From: Burkholderiales bacterium
GTDB taxonomy: Bacteria > Pseudomonadota > Gammaproteobacteria > Burkholderiales > SG8-41
Direction of reading: 5' to 3'
DNA: 64,000 nucleotides
Assembly (NCBI GenBank): GCA_030684405.1
Contig: JAUXYA010000029.1
Coordinates: 178,983 to 242,982 of the forward strand
Part shown: one piece after another, positions 43,786 to 54,600 of the stretch
How the letters are laid out: the number at the start of each line of letters is the position of its first letter
Position numbering within the stretch: position 1 is the first letter of the stretch
Position numbers and translations under genes: made by a program
Notes under the pieces: generated by a model
The model's input: only the letters and a program-made list of their open reading frames with translations
Told to the model about the DNA's origin: nothing
Database searches by the model: none

Positions 43786-44288
43786 GCGGCTTACCCGGGA
43801 TGCGGGCAAAAAAATTCGGATGTGCGATGCTGCTGGGGCTGCTGCTCACCGGCTGCGCGGGCATGTCCGGCAACCCGGACATGCCACAGCGCAGCGACCT
43901 GTTCCAGCTGAGCAACGATGCGCAGCTCGCCTACGAGTCCGGCGAGGACGCGAAAGCGGAGCAGCTCTACATGGCTCTGCTACGCAAGACACCGAACGAC
44001 CCCGAAATCTGGTTCCGCCTCGGCAATCTCTACGCCCGCGCGCACCGGCCCGATGCCGCGGCCGATGCCTACCAGCGCGTGCTGTCGATCAACAACACCG
44101 AACACCGCGCCTGGTACAACCTCGGCATTGTGCGCCTGCGCCAGGGTTGGGCGGCGCTGCTGCAGGCCTACGGCCATTCCGCGCCCGGTGACTTGGTCAA
44201 TACCGAAAGCGAGCGCATGATCGGCCATCTTGAGCGCATGCCGGGCCTGCCCTCGGTCAGGAAGAATGAAGCCGGCGCAAAAAAATAA
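43782..44288 (+). CDS. tadD: TPR lipoprotein, TadD-like
   Basis: A 168-residue lipoprotein with lipobox LLTGC and about three TPR units (PEIWFRLGNLYARAHRPD). TadD is the TPR lipoprotein of Tad loci and probably a pilotin for the secretin. Start at 43782 was chosen because the longer frame overlaps DUF192 and has no signal. It overlaps the next gene by 23 bp. Confidence 0.85.
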   Translation: MSGLPGMRAKKFGCAMLLGLLLTGCAGMSGNPDMPQRSDLFQLSNDAQLAYESGEDAKAEQLYMALLRKTPNDPEIWFRLGNLYARAHRPDAAADAYQRVLSINNTEHRAWYNLGIVRLRQGWAALLQAYGHSAPGDLVNTESERMIGHLERMPGLPSVRKNEAGAKK

Positions 44289-45105
44289 CGCCGCTTCGCG
44301 GCACCGGCAGCGCCGCCGTGGCCAGGCGCTGGTCGAGTTCATCATCATCTACCCGACACTGCTGCTGCTGGTACTCGGCGCCTTCCAGTTCGCGCTGATC
44401 TACCAGGCCAAGTCGACCCTCAACTACGCGACCTTCATGGCGGCGCGGCAGGGCGCGCTGAAAAACGCCAAGACCAATCCGATGAAGGATGCGCTCGCCG
44501 CGGGCATGACGCCGCTGTTCATGAGCAAGAAAGATGATTACCTCGACCTGGTCAAGGCGCGTGCGATTGCCGCGATCGAGGCTTTTAATCCGCTGAACAC
44601 GCAAATCCGCGTGCTCAACCCGACCGCTGACGCTTACAACGCGCATAAGGCTGACTCCGAATCGGGCACCGAGATACCCAACGACAACCTGATGTACCGC
44701 CCGACCACCGCGAAGGGCGGCATGAGCGTGCAGGACGCCAATCTGCTGACGATCGAAGTCACCTATTGCACGCGGCTGATCGTGCCCATCGTCAACCGCG
44801 TGATCTATTCGCTGTACTTCGGTTTTGTCGGTGAGAAGGTGCTTGCCGCTGAATACTATTCGGAAGCGGCAACGCCGGCCGGGCTTGCCGGTCAGCGCTG
44901 CGCCGATATCAACGACCAGATCGACAGTCTGCTCACCCAGCTTGCGAGCTACGTGCCGGGTGGCTCGGGTTTCCTGTCTTCGTTCTCCTTCCCGGAAATT
45001 CCCACCACCATTCCCGGGATTGACTGGAATGTCGGCGGCTATCGCATCCCGATCACCTCGAAGGCTACGGTGCGCATGCAGAGTCCGGTCACACAGGCCC
45101 CATAA
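44266..45105 (+). CDS. TadE/TadF-like pseudopilin
   Basis: A 279-residue protein with a basic N-terminus, RRRGQALVEFIIIYPTLLLLVLGAF, then a periplasmic domain. The prepilin helix with Glu at about +5 marks it as TadE-like. It is the third TadE/TadG-like protein in this locus. The ATG at 44266 is preferred over the GTG/ATG upstream because of caggaaga. Confidence 0.8.
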   Translation: MKPAQKNNAASRHRQRRRGQALVEFIIIYPTLLLLVLGAFQFALIYQAKSTLNYATFMAARQGALKNAKTNPMKDALAAGMTPLFMSKKDDYLDLVKARAIAAIEAFNPLNTQIRVLNPTADAYNAHKADSESGTEIPNDNLMYRPTTAKGGMSVQDANLLTIEVTYCTRLIVPIVNRVIYSLYFGFVGEKVLAAEYYSEAATPAGLAGQRCADINDQIDSLLTQLASYVPGGSGFLSSFSFPEIPTTIPGIDWNVGGYRIPITSKATVRMQSPVTQAP

Positions 45106-45118
45106 GTAATTGTTTTTA

Positions 45119-45619
45119 ATGAATATTTTAAATTTTTACCGGCACACGACGCTGCTGCTGTGCGGGATGTTGCTGGTTTCGCCGGCCGCTGCGATGAACT
45201 TCAACGACGGCAACTGGCACGTCACGGTGACCACGGAAATCAGCGGCATGCAGGTCAGGCCACCGCCGCCGTATTACTACACGCGCTGTTTCACCAAGCG
45301 CAGTTTCCAACCCCATCTCGCGCCTCCGGGTGCGCCCTGCCGCGCCACCAACCTGCGCACTCACAGGGACGTGATGACCTGGACCCTGAGCTGCTCGGAG
45401 AGCGTGGCGCAGATGAGTGGGCACGGCCGCATGGTGTTCAGTGGCAACCGTGTCACCGGCACCGTGACCACGGTGTCGCAGTATCCCGCCGAGATGCAGG
45501 TCGTGCAGAAAATCAACGGCAAGCGCGTCGGACCCTGCGATGTGCAGGGCGATCCCATCGAGGGCAAGCCGCTGCGCGCGCCGCTGCGCGAATTCCAGGA
45601 AACGCCGCCTAAGCCCTGA
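45119..45619 (+). CDS. DUF3617-like secreted protein
   Basis: A 166-residue protein with a signal peptide (LLLCGMLLVSPAAA) and a body of the DUF3617 type (FNDGNWHVTVTTEISGM, four Cys, GPC near the C-terminus). Family function is unknown. The DNA just before it is AT-rich, unlike the rest of the locus. It converges on the large exoprotein gene after 6 bp. Confidence 0.75.
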   Translation: MNILNFYRHTTLLLCGMLLVSPAAAMNFNDGNWHVTVTTEISGMQVRPPPPYYYTRCFTKRSFQPHLAPPGAPCRATNLRTHRDVMTWTLSCSESVAQMSGHGRMVFSGNRVTGTVTTVSQYPAEMQVVQKINGKRVGPCDVQGDPIEGKPLRAPLREFQETPPKP

Positions 45620-45625
45620 GCGCGC

Positions 45626-48600
45626 TCAGCGCGCGGGATTCGCTGCCGGTGCGCGGTTGCCGGTGCGCAGGTTGACGCCTTCGCCCTGCACCGAGATCAG
45701 GCGGTTGCCGCCGACGAGACGGATGCGCTGAGCCTCGCGCTCATCTTCGAAAAAGCGCTCGCGCTCGCCATCTTTTGCCTCGCCGCGGCCGCTGTCTTCT
45801 CCGGCATCCGCCGCTGCGCGACCGCCGGAGCCGCCACCGCGGAATTCGCCCGTCGTGTCGGTGCCGCTGCGCGCCACAGTGCTGCGTTCGCGTCCCGCAT
45901 CGCCGCGCTCGCCCTCGCCCGCTTCGCCGGGGCCGACGGCTGCACCACCGCCGGAAGCGCCACCGCGGAAATCCCCGGACAGACCGGTACCGTCGCGCGC
46001 GCTGCCGTCGCCGGCTGCAGTGATCGTGCCCGTCGCGCCATCGCCGGTGCCCGCGCCGGGGAAACCGCTGCCACCACTGCTGCCGTCACCGGCACTCGTA
46101 CCACTGCCTGCGATACCGCTACCGCCAGCGCTGCCCGAACCGTCGCCGAAGGCAGATCCAGATCCGCCGTCACCGGCGAGGAAACCGCCGCTGCCGCCCG
46201 CCAGTCCACTATCGCCGCCGGCAAGGCCGCTGCCCGAACTGCCGCTGCCACCGGCGCCGCCACCGAAGCCGCCGTCCGCGAGTCCGCTGCCGTCGCCGGT
46301 GATGAAGCCACCGCTGCCGCCGGCCGTGCCGTCGGCGCCGCCACCGATGCCCTCTCCGGCACCGCCGCCCGCTATCCCTGTGCCGCCACCAGCACTACCC
46401 GAGCCGTCGGCGAGGCTGCCGCCGCCAGTTGCGCCGCCGGCAAAGCCATCGCCTCCGAGGCCTGTGCCATCACCGCCGAAGCCACTGCCGCCACCACTGC
46501 CGGCGCCGGCAAAGTCACCGTCTCCGGCGCCGCCGCCGGTATCGCCAGCCAGCGCGCCACCACCAGAGGCGCCACCGCTGAATCCACCATTGCCACTGCC
46601 ACCTGCCAACCCGTCGGTAATTCCGCCATCACCGCCGGGACCACCGGCGCCACCGGTGCCGTCGCCGCCAGCAAGCGCTCCCCCACCTGTGGCGCCATCA
46701 CCACCGAAGCCGCCGCCGCCGGAGCCGTCGGCGATACCGTCAGTTCCACTGCCGGAGGTCGAATCCCCCGCAAGGCCACCGCCGCCGGAACCGCCGCCGC
46801 CAAAGGTATCCGTGCCGTCACCGCCCGGGCCGGGGCCGCCGTCGATGCCGGTGCCGTCGCCGCCGGGACCGCCGGGACCGCCGGGACCATCACCACCGCC
46901 TGCGAGGCCAGTGCCATCACCACCAGGTGTGCTGCCGTCGGCGAGCGTGCCGCCGCCATCGGGACCGCCACCTGTTGTCGGATCAGTCGTGGTGCCCCCG
47001 GGGTCGCCACTGGGCGTGCCGCCGCCACCGCCACCACCGCTGAAGGGATCACTCGGATCACCGGCGAGTGTAGTGCCGTCGCCCGGGGTGGTGCCATCAC
47101 CGGGGCCGGTCGTGCCATCGCCTGCGAGTATGCCGCCGCCGTCCTCGACCGGCGTCGTGTCGGTTGAAGTGGTAGTCGTGCCGCCGCCATCGGCCGGACC
47201 GGACAGCGTGCCGCCGCCGTCGGCCACCGCACCACCGCCAGTGCCGTCGGTCGGAGTGCCACCGGTGGCGCCGCCGCTTTCCGTAGTGTCCGCCGGCGTC
47301 GTCGAGCCACCACCACCGGTGCCACCGGTGCCGGCCGCAGTACCGGTGCCGGTCGCGCCGGGGCCGCCGAGGTCGGTGCCGCCGGAACTGGTGCCACCGC
47401 CGCCACCACCCCCGCCGCCCCCTCCGCCACCGCCACCGCCGCCACCCCCACCGCCGCCCGGGCCATCGCCACTCACGACGACCGTACCCTGGCCGATGCT
47501 GCCGCCGGGGCAGGGCGCCGGGCAGGCGCCGTTGATGGTGACGCCGGGATCGGGCTGGAAAAAACCGGCTTCGATCAACTGTACGCGGTCGGAAGTCAGC
47601 TGGCCGATGCCGTCGTTGACGTTGGGACCGGGATAACCGAGGAGGCCAAAGGCGATCACCGGCTCGGGATGGTAGACGTTGCCGTTGCTGCTGAAGAAAT
47701 TCCTGACCACCTTGCCGTTCTGTCCGGTTTCGAACACCAGATGCATGTTGCCGAGGCGGAACAGGCCGTCGCCGCCGACGGTGACGTCGCCCTTGTGGTT
47801 TGGTCCGCCGATGATCAGCTTGGCGTCCGGATGGAACTGCTGCAGCAGGCCCAGCACCGGCGCCGCCGTGAACACCACGCCCGGCAGCGCGGGGTCGAGG
47901 TTGTTGCGCACGAAGATTTCCGCGGTGTCGGTGTACGGACGCAGCGTGATCTCCGCCCAGTGCGGTGTGGTGATCGAACCGGGGAAGACCACGAAATTGT
48001 TGGAGACCAGTTCCAGTTTCACCGGCACCTTCGGCCCGAAGATTCCGTTGCGGTCATAACGCGCCTGGTTAAAGGCGTCGAGCGTCGCGATCTGCAGCGT
48101 GCCCGCGGTCTTCAGCGTCAGGTCGCCGATCGGCAGATCCGGATTTGCCGGACTCTGGCTGCGGTCGATGAAGCCCAGAGCGGCGATCAGCGTGGTGTTG
48201 GACAGGTTGTCGATGCGCATCACGTCGCCGCCCAGCACGTTCAGGTTGCCGGTGCCGGTGATGCCGGCCGGCGGCTGGATGCGTGTGCGTACGTTGAAAT
48301 TGCCCTGGCTCTTCGGCGCTACCAGGTTGACGTTCTGCGCTTCGATGATGCCGAGGCCGGCGACCGTGCCGTTGCTGCCGGTGGTGATGCCGATGCCGCC
48401 GTTGGAGGTGGTGACGATGTCGGCGTTGATCGCGAGGTTGTTGCGCGTGTTGATCGAAATGCCGTCCTGCGCCCGCGATACGCCGTCGAGGTGGCGCGAC
48501 TCGAGCTTCGCGCCGACGGTGATGTCGCGGCCGTCGATGGAGATGCCGCCGAGGACACTGTCACCCAGCGTGTTGACCGCAGTGCTCGAGGTCGAGATCA

Positions 48601-51600
48601 CAGTCAGCGGCGCGCCGATGCTCATCGCCGAGCTGGCGAGGATGTTGTCGTTGTTGTCTTCCGTCAGCGTGCTTAGCCGGATCAGCGGCCTGGTCTGGCC
48701 CTGGGCGGTCAGCGCGCCGACCACGTTGACGCCGGTGGAGTTGTCGCCCTGGCCGAAGACGTCGATCACCGCGCGGCCGTTGTTCGAGGTCGCCGTTATG
48801 TTGCGGACGGTGGCGTTGCAGGAGTCGAAGAACAGGCAGGTGAAGACCGTCGCGCTGCGCGAACCGGAGGTGATGATGACTTCGGCGCTGTGGGGGGCGC
48901 TGCCGGCGGCAGTGGCCGGGCCATTGTCCGTAACCGTGATCGAACCGGCTGCATTCATCGTTACCGGGCCGCTGCTGCTGGTCAGCGTGACGCCGGCGTT
49001 GACCGTGCTGCTGGCACCACCACCGGTGGCGCTGATCGCGCCGTTGAGCACCACGCCCTGGTTGCCGCTCAGACTGACATTGGCCGCTGCAACATTGCCA
49101 GCACTGGTTGCCGACAGCGATTCGCCCCCGGGCAGCGTGATCACGCCGCCAGCAGTGATGTTGATGGTCGCCGCGCCGGGGTTGGTGACGCTGATCGATT
49201 CGAGGTTGACGCTGTCAGCTTCGTTGTAGCGGAACAGTGCATCGTTGATCGTGATGTTGCTGCTGCCGAGGTTGGTGACGTTGTTGCTTGCGGCGCCCAG
49301 GTTGACCGAATTCGTTGTGTTGAGAGACAGGGTGTTCGCGGTCACCGCCCCGGCCGCCGTCTGCGAGATGCCCCCGGTGGGCACGTTGAAAGTGACGTTG
49401 CCGCTGCCGGCATTGACCGGTGCGGTCAGCGCCAGCGCGCCGTTGGTGGTCAGGTTGACGTTCTGGTTGTTGCTGAAAATGCCGTTGGCAGTGCCGGTGT
49501 AGTACTGGGTGGGCGTCAGGCTGGCGACGTTGAGCGTGCCGGTGGTGTTCAGGTTGACCTGCGCGCTGCTGCCGAAAATCGGGAATCCGAAATAGTTGCT
49601 GCTGGCGGCAAAATTCTGGACGTTGTTGGTGCCGGCGCCGGAAAAGTTGAAGACGGAATTGCCTTCGTAGCTGAAAAACAGCAGGTTGTTCGCGGTGATC
49701 GTACCGCCGGTCTGGGTGACGTCGGCACCGTTGGTGGTGTAGATAACCACGGTGTCGGCGTTCAGGTTGTCGTTGAGATTGGCATCCGCGCCGTAGCCGC
49801 GCCAGATTTCCCCGGCGAGGTTGGCCGTGTTGACCGTGGCGTTGACGATCACGCCGCCCGCTGTCGGGATGCTGCCCAGGGTGTTGAAGGTGACGATGTC
49901 GCCGGTGACGTTGGCGTTGAGCGCGATGTTGGTGGCGCCTGCGAGGGTCGTCAGCGTGAGGTCGCCGCCGGTCGTCGTCGCGCCGCTGCCCGGGGTGCTG
50001 CGGGTGTCGATGGCGGTATTGACGGTCAGGTTGCCGTTTTCCGCAATGACCGTCGCGTTGCCGCCGCGTGTGGTCAGCCCGCTGGCGCCGCCGGCGGTGC
50101 CGATGGTGACGGCATTGATGTCGCGGTAGGCGACGTTGATCAATCCGTCCGTGGCGCCGGCTACGGTGGAGCCCACGGCCAGAGTGTTCACATCATTATT
50201 CACACCACCGGGGCCCGGATCACTGTCCAGAGTAAACGTGCCGGAACCCCGCAGTGCCAGTGCGCCCGCAGTGATAGAGCCGCTGGTCTGGTTGACGCCG
50301 CCGCCAGCCGTGTTGAGGGTTACCGTCCCGCCGGTCGCCACGCTGCCCGCGCCCGGCGTGCTGCGGGTGTCAATGTTCTGCAGCAGCGTGATCTGGTTGG
50401 CGCCGTTGGTGACGGAACCGCTGTTGAGGGTGACGCTGCCGCCCCGGGTCTGGATGCCCGACAGGCCGCCGGCCGAGGTCACCGCCACCGCGTCGGCATC
50501 GGTGTAGGACAGTGTGCCGCTGATGTTGGCCGCGATTCCGGAAACACTGCCGCCCAAGGCATAGACGCCGGCAGTGGCGGTGTTGTTGTCGCGGATTGCC
50601 AGCAGGTTGCTGACCACGGTACCACCGGTGCTGGTGATGCCTGCTGCGGTTAGATCAATGGTCTGGCCGGTTGCGGTGATGGTCTGGTTCAGTGTCAGGT
50701 TGCCGCCGGCGACGAGGGTGACGTTTTGGCCGTTGGTGTTGATGCCGTTGGTGCCCGACAGGCTGCCTACGGTCAGCGCCGTGGCATCCGTATAGCTGAG
50801 ACTGCCGTTGATGTTGGCTGCGATGGTGGCGACATCGCTGTCCGTGCTGGTGAAAGAGAAATTACCGGCACCGACGCCGCCGCGACGGGTCAGCAGCAGG
50901 CCGCCGGCTGCTCCACCGCCGCTGGTGGCGTTGGAAATGACCTTGCCGCCCATGTTAACCGCGCCGCTGGAGCTTAGCGTCAGGATACCGCTGCTGCCTG
51001 GATTGATGTCCTGCCCCAAGGTCATGGTTCCGCCCGCGGACAGGGCCACATTGCTGCTTGTAGCGTGTGTGGTGATCAGACCTGTGGTCGAGAGCGTGCC
51101 GGTGGTGTCGATGGTGACGCTGCCGACATTGTCGTTGGTGCCGAGGCCAACGCCGCTGACCGTCAGGTTGCCGGTGTTGGCGAATGAGACATTGCCGCCG
51201 CCGGACTCGAAGGCCGAGAAATTGCCGACAGCGTTGCTGGCGCCGGGGGTGTTCAGTGTGGTGCCGCCCTTGGATTGGGTGGTCAGCGTGCTGCCGACGA
51301 TGCCGCCGAGCGCCCCCTGGGTGATCACGCCGCTGGTGGCCGTGGTGGCGTCGTTGCCGTCGGCGATCAGCTGCACACCCTGTGCTCCGGCGTTCAGCAC
51401 GCTGTTGATGTTGATGCTGCTGTCGACATTGCGCAACACGATGCCGCCGCCGACGTTGCTCGGATTGACCAGTTCGCCGGAGACGGTAATCGAGCCGGTG
51501 TGGGCGTTGTCGCCGATGGTCAGCGATCCGGTGCCGCTGACGACACGTTCCAGCGTGGCGTCGGTGAAATTGAGGCCAGCGGCATCGGTGCCGAGGTTGA

Positions 51601-54600
51601 TCACCCTTGCCGCATCGTTCGAGGTCAGCGTCACCGAGCCACCACCGGTGGTGATGTTCTGGGTGAAAGCCATTTCGTCCGCGATCAGCGTCAGCGCGGA
51701 GCCGCCGGTGGTGATGCCGTTGGTGCCGCCGACGCTGCCGACCGTTAGCACGGTGGTGGGGGAGGCGTTGCGGAACGTGATAGAACCCTTGGTGTCGGCC
51801 GCAAGATTCGTGACGTCGTTGTTCTGGTTGAGACTGAAATTGTTGGTGTTGGCCGCGTTGCCCAGCAAGCGCACGCCGCCCGCACCGGAAGTCGAGATCA
51901 CCGATCCGCCGCTTTGCAGGGCCCCGTTCTGGGTCACGTCGAGGGTCAGCACGCCGGTGCCGACACCGACGTTCTGGCTGATGGTGACCGCGTCGCCGGT
52001 GGTCAGCGTGGCATTGGTGTTATTGGTCGTGACCCCGCTGATCGTGACGCCTGCGATGGTCGCGTTGCCGCTGGTAGCGTCAACGCCGACGTTACCGACA
52101 GTTAATGCATTCGATTCGGTATATTGAAGTGCCCCGGTACCGGTGCCGCCGACACTCAAATCTGCCGCGAATGTTTGGGCAGCATTGCCGGCGTTGGTCA
52201 GCGTGGCGTTGCCTGTCGTTGCCACACCGAGGTTGGTCACGGTCAGCGGCTGGGTCTGGCTGATGCCGCCGCTGCCGGCGCGCAGGATCAGCGTGCTCCA
52301 GTTCGGTCCGTTGGTGATTGCCGACCCGACGGAAAGGGAGCCGGCACCGGCGGTCCCGCCGATACGCAGTGTTCCGGTGGTTACGAGATCGAGTTCGGTC
52401 TGAGTCAGGTCGAAAGCAGCGGCGCCGCCGAGGCTGACGTTGGTGCCGGTGTTGGGTTGCAGCGTGACGATGCCGGCGCCCGAGCCGGTGCTGATGGCTT
52501 GGGTGATGTCGAGGCTGCCCGCGGTCAGGGTGACCCGTCCGATGGCCGGTGCAGTCGGAATGGCAGTAATGCCGGACACGGCATCGACCGTTCCGACGGT
52601 GAGGGAGTTGGCGCCGTTGTTGAATTCGAGAACACCAATGCCGCCGCTGCCCGCTGCGCTGCCGCTTTTTCCGGCAGCGAAAGTGCCCACGTTGTTGCTG
52701 CCGGTGAGTATCACGTTGTCATCTGCGCTGCCGGCCGCCGCCTGCGCCAGCAGTTGCGTGGCGGTGATGCTGGAAGCCGCATCCTGTGCGATGCCGTCGG
52801 CGGAATCGATGACGACTTTCGCGCCGCTGACGTTTGCATTGATCGTGAGGTCTGCGATGCCTGCCGTGTTGTCCAGTGTGCGTAGTGTGGCCGTGCCGGT
52901 ACCTGCGCTGACATTGGCACCCGCAAGGACGGTCATCTGTCCGCGGCTGGTGACGGTGAGATCGGCGTTGTTCGTGGAAACGCCGCTTACGGCGCCGGCG
53001 AAAAGGCTGCCGGGGAGAGCATCGGCGGCTACCGTTCCGATGTTGACGTCACCCGGTTCCTGGATGTTCGTGTAGCTGAGCGTGCTTCCGGCGCCCGTGA
53101 CCTGCGCGGCGAATACCGCGACGTCATTGTGAGCCACGTTGGTTTCGGTGCGGAAGGCCACATTCCCCGAAGAGCGAACGCCCAGCGCATTGCCGGTGAT
53201 GGCTCCGGTCGTTTGAGTTATTCCGCCGTTGGTCGTGACCAGGCGAACGGTTCCAGTTCCCGCGGTGAGGTTGCCGGCAAGGGAGATGCCGCCGCTTCCG
53301 GAGCTTTGAAGAGTGATGTCTCCGCCTCCGGAGACAATGCCGCCCGTGCTGCTGATGTTGACTGCGGCTGTCGCCGAGGGCGCGCCCGCGCCGGCATCGC
53401 CGGCGCTCATCAACACACTGGCCCCGCCGGTAGTGACGACACCGCCCAGCGTGATGTTGGCACCAGCCTGGAATACGACCCGCTCCCCTGCCGTCTGATT
53501 GGCGAGGGCGAGGTTCACGCCATTGTTCAGCGTGATGTTCTGCTCGGCCTGGAGTGTGATATTGCCGGTGAGTGCCTGCAGTGCCGTCGCACTGACGGTT
53601 TCATTGGCGCCGCCTTCGGCGAAAAGAACCTGACTGTCCCCCAGCAGTCCGTCGCCACTGCCTGCGCCAGCCTGGATGACGATATTGGTCGGGTCCAGCA
53701 ACAGGCTGCCTTGGGCGCCAAGCGGGGCACTCACGTCGACCTTGCCATCGAACGCGAGGTATTCCTTGCCCGACACCTCGGCAAACCCGCCGTCGCCTCC
53801 CTGCGTACCACCACGCGCGGAAATCGTGCCGTAGTAACGCGTGACGTCCTCGGCCCAGACGATGACCTTGCCGCCGTCTCCGTTCTGCGTCGCGTCGGCG
53901 CGGATCACGGCGTCGGCGCCGACGTAGCTGCGCTGCGCGTTCTGCACTTCGGCGTTGCCGCCCTGGTAGTCGCCGCCGATCAGTACCGTGCCGCCGCCGC
54001 TCGCGCCCGAGGCGTTGATCCGGGCATTGCCGGTGACGCCGGCGTTTTCTCCGAGCACCTGCACGTTGCCGCCGGTTCCGCTGCTGCCGGTGGCGTCGAT
54101 ATTTCCCGAAATAAGCGTGGTGCCGGTTGTCGCTTGCACCTTGACGCTGCCGCCGCGGCTGCCGCCGGCATCGAGGCTGCCGCTGGAGCTGACGTCGCCG
54201 CCGTCGCCGACGAGGTAGATCGCGCCGTCCTTTTCGACGGTGCCGCGGGCGCGGATAACGCCGCTGTTGTTGACGACAGTACCGGCGAGGTCGCGGGCGA
54301 CGGCTGCAGTCATGATCACGCGACCGCCCTCGGCGTTGAGTTCGCCGCTGTTGGCAACCCCGGCGAGTTCGGACACGGATTTTTCGCTGACCGCGAGGTT
54401 GATCAGGCTGTCACCCTGCATGTCGAGGGTGACCTGCGCGCCGGAGGCGAGGGCCACGGTGCCGAGCCGGGCTTCGACGATGCCGCGGTTGGCGGCGTAA
54501 TCCCCGGCGAGCACGACATAACCGTTATCGCGGGCGCGGATCAGTCCGTCATTGATGACCGAGGCATTGGCCGGTGCGCCAGGATCACGGCGGAAAATAT

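Noticed and set aside
45855..47636. Long plus-strand open frame of 593 residues, Pro/Ser/Ala-rich
   Set aside because: It is the antisense of the Gly-rich tail of the exoprotein; GGN and GGC-rich codons leave the opposite frames open. No ribosome site or domain.
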